Assembly: GCA_963705155.1 (NCBI GenBank)
Contig: CAVPJC010000006.1
Location: 1 to 64,000 of the forward strand
Direction: 5' to 3'
DNA length: 64,000 nt
From: CAVPJC01 sp963705155
GTDB lineage: Bacteria > Chloroflexota > Anaerolineae > Anaerolineales > UBA4823
The notes under the pieces: generated by a model
Seen by the model: only the letters and a program-made list of their open reading frames with translations
What the model was told of the DNA's origin: nothing
Database searches by the model: none
Translations under genes and position numbers: made by a program
In this document: one piece after another, positions 57,997 through 64,000 of the stretch
Layout of the letters: every line of letters starts with the position of its first letter
How positions within the stretch are numbered: the first letter of the stretch is position 1

Positions 57997-59178
57997 ATGA
58001 ATGCGTACTCTCCATTGCTGGATCAAGATTCAACCTTAGACCTCCATTCGCGCACATTAATCGAAGAGTTAAGCCGCCGTGAACTGGAAAAGTCGCTCAC
58101 CCTGCCCACGGATGATCCACTGGATCAGAAGCGCCGCAAGCGGGTGGGGTTTACGTGGGACGAGATGTGGGTCCAACCAGAGAAGATTCTCACTACCCTG
58201 GAACTGGAAAATGCCGTGATTCGCAATGCCGCCAACCAGCTCGGTAATACACCGGTGGAACGGGTGGTCATGGTTGGATGCGGCGACTCCCTATCTTCGA
58301 TGATCGCCACCCGCTCCCTGTATGAGAGCCTCCTGGGTGTACCCTGTGAGCCGATCCAGGCTCTTGATTTTGCCTATTACTACCATTTACCCATCACCCC
58401 CGGGACCCTGGTGATCGTTTTGAGCTCAAGCGGAGCTACCACCCGGGTGGCAGAAGCGCTGATGATGGCCAAAGCCAAGGGGGCAAAATCACTCGCCTTA
58501 AGCAACACCGCAGGATCGCCCTTGATGAAAGAGGCTGACCTGGGTGTGCTGATTCATGCTGAGCGAAAAGGTTGGCCCACCCAATCCAGCACGGCTGCCA
58601 TGGCAGTTTTATACCAGTTTGGGATCGAGCTGGCAAGGAAATTGAGCAGCAGCCGGATGGAGGAAACCGACAGGCTTGAGAAAGCTCTCTACGCGACCCC
58701 GGCTATGATTGCTGAAACTCTGCAAACCCACAACGAAAGCATCGCAGCCCTGGCCGAAGAGGAGGCCGACCATCCTCTGTACCTTTTCACTGCGGGAGGC
58801 CCCTGTTATGCCAGCGCAATGATCGGTGCAGCCAAAGTCAAAGAATGCAGTCCTGCCCATGCCATCGCCATCCCCCTGGAAGAGTATCATCACTACAATT
58901 CTCAAAAAGTTGAAGAGCCTTTATTTCTGATCTCGCCCTTTGGTCCCAGCCGGTTACGGGCATTGGATACCGCCAGGGAAGGAAAGCGCGTGGGTGGGCG
59001 GGTTTACAGCCTGGTCAGCCAGGGAGACGAAACCCTGAAAGACAGCAGCGATAAATTGTTTGTGCTGCCAGCGATGGATGAACGCCTGACCCCCATGGTT
59101 TACACGGTGCCGTTACAGCTTTTCGCCTACCACGTTGCCATGGCAAAGTTCCGCCTGGCTGAGAAGAAGGCAAGTTAG
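57997..59178 (+). CDS. SIS-domain sugar isomerase/deglycase (FrlB-like)
   Basis: 393 residues from the ATG at 57997. Double-SIS architecture: MVGCGDSLSSMIATRSLYE, the phosphosugar-binding VLSSSGATTRVAEAL, then SNTAGSPLMKEADLG and STAAMAVLYQFG. The family includes glucosamine-6-phosphate synthase isomerase domains, AgaS and fructosamine-6-phosphate deglycase. With a HutC regulator before it and a PfkB kinase after it, a deglycase of phosphorylated Amadori compounds is the best reading. Longer than FrlB by about 60 residues. Confidence 0.8.
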   Translation: MNAYSPLLDQDSTLDLHSRTLIEELSRRELEKSLTLPTDDPLDQKRRKRVGFTWDEMWVQPEKILTTLELENAVIRNAANQLGNTPVERVVMVGCGDSLSSMIATRSLYESLLGVPCEPIQALDFAYYYHLPITPGTLVIVLSSSGATTRVAEALMMAKAKGAKSLALSNTAGSPLMKEADLGVLIHAERKGWPTQSSTAAMAVLYQFGIELARKLSSSRMEETDRLEKALYATPAMIAETLQTHNESIAALAEEEADHPLYLFTAGGPCYASAMIGAAKVKECSPAHAIAIPLEEYHHYNSQKVEEPLFLISPFGPSRLRALDTAREGKRVGGRVYSLVSQGDETLKDSSDKLFVLPAMDERLTPMVYTVPLQLFAYHVAMAKFRLAEKKAS

Positions 59179-59180
59179 GC

Positions 59181-60119
59181 ATGTCGAGACGAACACCCCG
59201 GTTGGTCTGCCTGGGGAACTTCACGGTCGATGATGTTTATATGCCCGGCGGCAGTCTCGTCCCGCAGTGTATGGGAGGAGACGCGCTGTATGCAGCCCTG
59301 GGCGCTCGTTTGTGGGAGCCGCAGGTAGAGCTGCTGGCGCCGCTGGGAAATGACATCCCGAAACGGACTTTGGAAGCCATGCGTGCCACCGGTTTCAATC
59401 TCACAGATTTGCCGGTGAGGGATATACCGACCATCCATAATCGAATTTTTTACGATGCACACGGTGGACGGCGTTGGGAAATTCTGGCAACACAACAAGA
59501 TTTCAATACCCTGTCGCCAGAACCGGAAGATATTCCAGACCAGTACCTCAAGGCGCAGGCGTTTCTCGTTCTGGCTATGACCCTGGACGCCCAGGAGAAC
59601 CTGATCGGTTGGCTGAAAGAGCACACCCCGGCTACGCTGGCGCTGGACACACAAGAAGATTATGTTCTTGGAAATGAGGCGCGCATACTGCGCCTGATTC
59701 CCCGGGTCGATGTATTTATGCCCAGCGCAGTGGAGGTTTTCCAATTGTTCGGACACCACGAATGGCTCGATGCAGCCCGGGAATTTGCGAAAATGGGTCC
59801 TAAAATCGTGGTCATCAAATGCGGCGAAGATGGCGTTCTAGTTCTCGACCGCGCTACGGGTGAGTGGTTTATGCAAGAACCGGTATCCAGAAACGTGGTA
59901 GACACCACCGGCGCCGGAGATGCATTTTGCGGCGGTTTTATGGCGGCATACCTGCAGAAGCCAGATGATCTGAGGGGAGCTGCGCTCGCCGGTTCCATCT
60001 CCGCATCATTTGCGCTTGCCAGCTTCGGCATGGATGCTTTACTTGAAGCCAAGCCGGGTGATGCTCTACTTCGCCTGCAAGAATTCCACAGCAGCCGGCA
60101 AAAAAATCTCGAAACATGA
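59181..60119 (+). CDS. PfkB-family carbohydrate kinase (FrlD-like context)
   Basis: 312 residues. N-terminal sugar-site block GGSLVPQCMGGDALYAALGA; C-terminal ATP/anion-hole motif VVDTTGAGDAFCGGF with the catalytic Asp. Starts 3 bases after the SIS gene. It would phosphorylate the imported sugar derivative, making the substrate for the SIS protein (inference by analogy with frlB/frlD). Confidence 0.85.
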   Translation: MSRRTPRLVCLGNFTVDDVYMPGGSLVPQCMGGDALYAALGARLWEPQVELLAPLGNDIPKRTLEAMRATGFNLTDLPVRDIPTIHNRIFYDAHGGRRWEILATQQDFNTLSPEPEDIPDQYLKAQAFLVLAMTLDAQENLIGWLKEHTPATLALDTQEDYVLGNEARILRLIPRVDVFMPSAVEVFQLFGHHEWLDAAREFAKMGPKIVVIKCGEDGVLVLDRATGEWFMQEPVSRNVVDTTGAGDAFCGGFMAAYLQKPDDLRGAALAGSISASFALASFGMDALLEAKPGDALLRLQEFHSSRQKNLET

Positions 60120-60155
60120 CGGGTAAACACCTGCCTGATAAATTAGGAGCAAAGT

Positions 60156-61235
60156 ATGGCGATTGAGCTCAGAAATATTACAAAAAGATTTGGCGAGGTT
60201 GTCGCCCTAAATCATATCAATTTACACATTGATGACGGTGAGTTTATCACTCTGCTGGGTCCAAGTGGCTGTGGAAAAACAACCCTGCTCAGAATTGTGG
60301 GTGGATTCACGCAGCCAGACGAGGGCGAAGTCCTGATTGACGGAAATCCAATCAACCATCTCCCCCCCAACCGGCGCCCAACGGGCATGGTATTTCAGAG
60401 CTACGCTTTATTCCCGCACATGACGGTCGAAAAGAATATTTCGTTTGGACTTCAAATGCGGGGCGCATCCAAAGCGGAGATCGCCGAAAAGGTCAACAAA
60501 GCGGCAAATCTGGTTGGCATTACCGGTTTTATGAAACGATACCCCAGCCAATTATCTGGCGGCCAGCAGCAGCGCGTGGCTGTTGCCAGGACGTTGGCGG
60601 TGGAGCCATCTGCATTGTTGCTCGATGAGCCTTTGGCTGCTCTCGATCGCCGGCTGCGCGTAGAGATGCGGACGGAATTGCGCAAGCTGGTGCTGCAAGT
60701 GGGGATTACAACGATTTTTGTCACCCATGACCAGGAGGAAGCCCTGACGATGAGCGATCGCATTGCGGTGATGGATCATGGTCAGGTCGTGCAGTTAGGC
60801 ACCCCCATGGAAGTTTATGATAAACCGAAAACAACCTTTGTCGCCAGCTTTGTAGGCAATTCGAATCTCTTTCAGGGCAGCTTAAATCGCACGGATGACA
60901 ACCTGCTGGTGTTTGAGTCTGATCTCCTGCGGCTCCCAATGCCGGCTGATTTTGATGGTCAGGCGGGGCAGCGCGTGAACTTGCTCTTGCGACCAGAGCA
61001 CCTGCAATTGAAACCGCTGGAGACTTTATCACCAGGTGAAAAGGCAGGAATGGTGGGAGAGATCACTTTTGTGACCCTGCTGGGTCTTTCAATCGAGTAT
61101 GAGGTCAAACTCAACTCAGGAGCCCAGGTAAGAATTGAAATGGCTCGTTCGCGTGATCAGGCGCCTCTTGCTGAAGGGTCGCGCGTTTGGGTGACACCCA
61201 AGGACGCGGCAAGTTTCTTGACGATTCCAATGTAG
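60156..61235 (+). CDS. ABC transporter ATPase, spermidine/putrescine (PotA)-type
   Basis: 359 residues. Walker A GPSGCGKTT, signature LSGGQQQR, Walker B LLLDEPLAALD, switch His in FVTHDQEEA, and a C-terminal TOBE domain (LLRPEHLQL). Importer ATPase serving the binding protein and permeases that follow. Pot-type importers also carry opines and other amino-sugar conjugates, which fits the deglycase and kinase upstream. Confidence 0.92.
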   Translation: MAIELRNITKRFGEVVALNHINLHIDDGEFITLLGPSGCGKTTLLRIVGGFTQPDEGEVLIDGNPINHLPPNRRPTGMVFQSYALFPHMTVEKNISFGLQMRGASKAEIAEKVNKAANLVGITGFMKRYPSQLSGGQQQRVAVARTLAVEPSALLLDEPLAALDRRLRVEMRTELRKLVLQVGITTIFVTHDQEEALTMSDRIAVMDHGQVVQLGTPMEVYDKPKTTFVASFVGNSNLFQGSLNRTDDNLLVFESDLLRLPMPADFDGQAGQRVNLLLRPEHLQLKPLETLSPGEKAGMVGEITFVTLLGLSIEYEVKLNSGAQVRIEMARSRDQAPLAEGSRVWVTPKDAASFLTIPM

Positions 61236-61357
61236 CAAAAGCAGGCAAGTGTACTGATCAGGCATAATCAAAGGAAAGGAGGTAACTCATCGGCGCAAAA
61301 CCAACGGCTCGAAAAACACTGCGAATGTTGACAAATTGAATTACGGAGGATTATGAA

Positions 61358-62524
61358 ATGAAACACCTGAAGACCCTTATGATCGTTTTGATACTAATGA
61401 GCTTCCTGGCAGCCGCCTGCGGTCCTGCGGCGACGCCAGCTCCTGTTGTTGAGGCCCCCCCGGAACAGCCGGCGGCAACCGAAGCTCCCACAGCAGTACC
61501 GCCAACAGCAGTACCGCCAACCGCGGTGCCGCCAACAGAGGTGCCGCCGACAGCCGAACCCGAAAAGGTTACCCTCATTGATTGGGGCTATACCGGCGAT
61601 ATCCAGACAATTCTCTTCGGCGAGAATATGGCTAACCCCTTCATGGCGAGCCATCCGGGTGTTACGGTTGAGCTTCTGGGAGGCATCTCAGAGGACGCCA
61701 TCGCGCAGATTAAAGCTGCACAGGGCGCCTCCCCCATCGACACCATGCTCCTGGGAAAACCCCGCTACCTGCAGGCGGCGCGTGAAGGCTGGATCCTGCC
61801 CATAACCGGAGCAGACATCCCCAATGTCGCTGAGACCTATCCCAACATTCAGGAACAATGTGCACCGCAGGCTGTTGCCTGGACAGTCGAGATCATCGGC
61901 CTGGTGTACAATCCCGATCTGGTCCCAAAACCCGAGAGCTGGGCAGATCTTTGGAAGCCGGAATATAAAGGCCTCGTAGGAATGGCTGCGCCATCCAGCA
62001 ACGCCGGTTTCCTGTTCCTCATGATGATTGCCAAGACCTTTGGCAGCGGCGAAGAAGACCTGGCGACCGTGTGGGCGAAGCTGAACGAGCTGCAACCCTT
62101 CGTTGTGGCAAGCAACCCCGAAGCACTTAGCCAGCTTCTCGAGAACGAGGAGATCGGTGTCGCCATCAACTGGAACACCGAAGCCGCTGTATCGCTTGGT
62201 AAAGGTTTCAATGTTGAGTTCACCATGCCCAAGCCGGGCGGCATTGGTCAGGTTGGCTGCTACGCCGTGCTCAAGAACACAGCTAACCCCGATCTGGCAA
62301 AAGCGTATATCAACACTGCTCTCGGGCTCGATTTTCAGCAAGCAATGTCGGAAGCGCCCTGGTTCTTCGCTCCTGTAAACAAGAACGTGGTTCTGTCCGA
62401 AGAGTCAGCCAAGATTTTGCCTGCTGCAGAAGAATACCCGAATCTGATCACCATCGATCTTGACAAAGCTCTGCCCCTGCGCGAGGGGTTGACCGATCAG
62501 TTTATCCGCGATTACGGTCAGTAA
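61358..62524 (+). CDS. ABC binding lipoprotein, spermidine/putrescine-type
   Basis: 388 residues. Signal peptide with lipobox FLAAC, a Pro/Thr/Val linker with repeated PPTAV units (about 30-70), then a two-lobed SBP_bac_8-type domain: VTLIDWGYTGDI, VAWTVEIIGLVYNPDLVPKPESWADLW, and AINWNTEAA. The pattern is that of the PotD/AfuA class. A 122-base gap separates it from the ATPase gene, and a strong hairpin follows it. Confidence 0.88.
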   Translation: MKHLKTLMIVLILMSFLAAACGPAATPAPVVEAPPEQPAATEAPTAVPPTAVPPTAVPPTEVPPTAEPEKVTLIDWGYTGDIQTILFGENMANPFMASHPGVTVELLGGISEDAIAQIKAAQGASPIDTMLLGKPRYLQAAREGWILPITGADIPNVAETYPNIQEQCAPQAVAWTVEIIGLVYNPDLVPKPESWADLWKPEYKGLVGMAAPSSNAGFLFLMMIAKTFGSGEEDLATVWAKLNELQPFVVASNPEALSQLLENEEIGVAINWNTEAAVSLGKGFNVEFTMPKPGGIGQVGCYAVLKNTANPDLAKAYINTALGLDFQQAMSEAPWFFAPVNKNVVLSEESAKILPAAEEYPNLITIDLDKALPLREGLTDQFIRDYGQ

Positions 62525-62532
62525 GATTCACA

Positions 62533-62572
62533 AATTGGTGAACCAGGAGAGTCCTCTCCTGGTTCACCAATT
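62533..62572 (+). terminator. Strong hairpin after binding-protein gene
   Basis: A perfect 19-bp inverted repeat (AATTGGTGAACCAGGAGAG and complement) with only two bases between the arms, 8 bases after the stop. No T-run. Likely protects the binding-protein mRNA or partly ends transcription before the permeases. Confidence 0.65.
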
Positions 62573-62608
62573 CTTTACTGGATTAGCCTCATCGAAAGGA
62601 GTTACACG

Positions 62609-63476
62609 TTGAGAGCATCTTTACAGGGCAAGGCAGCATTTCTTGGCGTCACGCCAGCCATATTATTCCTGCTGATATTTTTTGTAGCGCCCTTCATCGT
62701 CCTGCTGTACTACAGCCTGTTAACCATCGAACAGGGGAATATCATTGCAGGTCCCAGCATAGACAAATATGTTCAGCTATTGTCTGATCCTTTCACCTAC
62801 TTTTTGTTCGGACGGACGATCGCTCTCTCCATTTTAGTGACCGTTTTGTGTGTCCTCTTTGGCTATCCGGTGGCTTACCTGTATTCCAAGATTAAGCAGC
62901 CAATCGTCAAAACCATTATTCTGGTGATCGTCAGCGCGCCTTTGTTGACCAGCAGCCTGGTGCTGAGCTTTGGCTGGATTGTGATTCTGGGCAAGCGCGG
63001 CATGATCAATGATTTACTGCTTTCTCTGGGCGTCATCGATGAACCCATAAAAATCCTGTTCACGCTGAATGCCGTGATTATCGGGTTAACCCAGGTGATG
63101 CTGCCCTTCATGATTGTGCCCTTGATTTCTACACTTCAGAAACTCTCTCAAGATCTGGAAGACGCCTCGGCCGATCTTGGGGCTACCCATTGGCAAACAT
63201 TCTGGCGGGTTACACTGCCTCAAAGCATCCCATCCATCGCCGCCGGCATGTCTTTAGTCTTCATCCTTACCTATACTGCCTTTACGGTTCCCACCTTTAA
63301 CCGGAGGATCTGCCATGCAGATCGTTTCCGTGTACATCTGGAATAATGTACGCTTGCTCACCTGGGATACAGCCGCGGCTGTATCTTCTCTGCTCTGATT
63401 AACGTCCTTGATCATCATTACAACGTTTAACTTTGTGGTTCGGAGATTGACGCCATGGCAACACATTCGGGCATAA
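62609..63476 (+). CDS. ABC transporter permease, PotB-type (frameshift and internal TGA)
   Basis: TTG start at 62609 (AAAGGAG upstream). Multi-spanning permease with the EAA-loop equivalent DLEDASADLGATHWQTFWRVTLP. The frame breaks at a TTT near 63292; removing one T gives VPTLTGGSAMQIVSVYIWNN. In that frame a TGA occurs at 63396-63398, followed directly by the expected last helix (LTSLIIITTFNFVVRRL) and a TAA at 63474-63476. The TGA may be a sequencing or assembly error, or a true truncation. The end overlaps the next permease start. Confidence 0.8.
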
Positions 63477-64000
63477 GCCAGACAGTAACGCATCCGAAAC
63501 GGGTATACCCGCCATTGATTGACATCTTTGGCGGAATTCTCCTGGTGGTTCTTGCGCTCATCCCACTGATTGCACTCATACTGCCAATGGCTGTGATTGT
63601 GATCGTCTCTTTCGATTCGGGGCCGATCTTAAGATTTCCGCCGGAAACATTTTCCTTCGAACGCTATGCCGGGATCATAAAACTAAAAGGCTTTCTCGAT
63701 TCTGTTCGTCTCAGCGTGATCGTTGCATCGATTGTGGTCGCGGTCGACCTGTTACTCGGAATACCTGCTTCGATAGCGTTGGTGAGAGGCAAGTTTCCGG
63801 CCAAATCTCTGATCATTGGATTCTTACAATCCCCCATGATGATACCCGGGATCGTCGTGGGTATCTCGATCCTGTTCTATCTCTCGTTCATAGGGCTGAA
63901 TGTTTCGGTCTTCTTGATGACGCTCAGCCACGTCGTTATTACCTTGCCGTTTGTTGTCTCAATCACCTACGCACGCATGCAAACCGCGGACGTGACGCTC
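63455..64000 (+). CDS. ABC transporter permease, PotC-type (3' partial)
   Basis: Starts at the ATG at 63455, overlapping the end of the upstream permease, and runs off the window after 182 codons. Reads MATHSGISQTVTHPKRVYPP, then membrane segments (GGILLVVLALIPLIALILPM), an extracellular loop FPPETFSFERYAGI and IGFLQSPMMIPGIVVGISIL. Second permease of the Pot-type importer. Confidence 0.85.
   Translation, partial: MATHSGISQTVTHPKRVYPPLIDIFGGILLVVLALIPLIALILPMAVIVIVSFDSGPILRFPPETFSFERYAGIIKLKGFLDSVRLSVIVASIVVAVDLLLGIPASIALVRGKFPAKSLIIGFLQSPMMIPGIVVGISILFYLSFIGLNVSVFLMTLSHVVITLPFVVSITYARMQTADVTL

Noticed and set aside
61320..61345. Additional copy of the 13-bp operator near the Pot-type binding protein (GTTGACA)
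   Set aside because: Only the right half matches; the left half and spacing do not fit the other sites.
63396..63398. TGA recoded as selenocysteine or tryptophan
   Set aside because: TGA ends several intact genes here, there is no visible selenocysteine-type hairpin, and the gene already carries a frameshift.
1..64000. tRNA, rRNA, IS element, integrase or attachment sites
   Set aside because: None could be recognised by eye on either strand; a covariance-model search was not possible.

Overview
The window looks like the chromosome of a member of the Chloroflexota, probably class Anaerolineae. This is inferred from style, not from a marker gene. Secreted and lipid-anchored proteins carry Pro/Thr stalks of the PTPTRT or PPTAVP type, one carries an NBR1-type Ig domain, and large surface proteins end in GWNLV-type modules. 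No rRNA, tRNA, CRISPR array, IS element or phage gene was seen. Several genes carry single-base frameshifts, many in short homopolymers, so I annotate them as reconstructed genes and give the break points.

Layout. 1-7.4 kb: four surface proteins that share one ~95-residue module; the first is a large multidomain protein with a polysaccharide-deacetylase domain. 7.4-24.9 kb: a Gfo/Idh oxidoreductase, then three complete sets of 2-oxoacid dehydrogenase E1-alpha, E1-beta and E2 genes. Interspersed are a URO-D-type methyltransferase homologue, an FCD GntR regulator, two VOC proteins, a tartrate/D-malate-type dehydrogenase, a LarA-like protein and an aldo/keto reductase. No E3 gene is present. 24.9-26.2 kb: VOC plus KDPG-type aldolase. 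38.1 down to 26.2 kb (minus strand): one long operon with a ribose-type ABC importer, an SDR, a URO-D methyltransferase fused to a corrinoid-binding domain (a CmuA-like layout), a mutarotase, a second URO-D protein, a 2-hydroxyacid dehydrogenase and an FAH-family enzyme. The importer's binding protein is a near-identical tandem duplication. 38.3-42.6 kb: a decayed stretch with a broken SDR, an orphan sugar-binding protein, a frameshifted M24 peptidase and a 5'-truncated URO-D gene. 42.6-54.5 kb: a small lipoprotein, an SMP-30 lactonase, then URO-D, Gfo/Idh and URO-D genes, an FCD GntR regulator, and an operon of SDR, URO-D, URO-D, 2-hydroxyacid dehydrogenase and FGGY kinase. 54.5-57.1 kb: an NBR1-domain lipoprotein, a BtpA-like protein and a DeoC/LsrF-like aldolase. 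57.2-64 kb: HutC-type GntR, SIS deglycase-like protein, PfkB kinase and a spermidine/putrescine-type ABC importer that runs off the end.

How the genes may work together (inference). The window reads as a catabolic island for sugars or sugar acids: importers, mutarotase, lactonase, sugar dehydrogenases, kinases and aldolases lead to 2-oxoacids, which the E1/E2 complexes could oxidise. Eight URO-D/MtaA-type proteins, at least one fused to a B12-binding domain, are embedded in these sugar loci. Corrinoid-dependent removal of methyl groups from O-methylated sugars or related compounds is the most interesting reading. A recurring 13-bp near-palindrome (GNNNNC-W-GTTRAC) in six promoter regions suggests that an FCD-type GntR protein ties several of these loci into one regulon.
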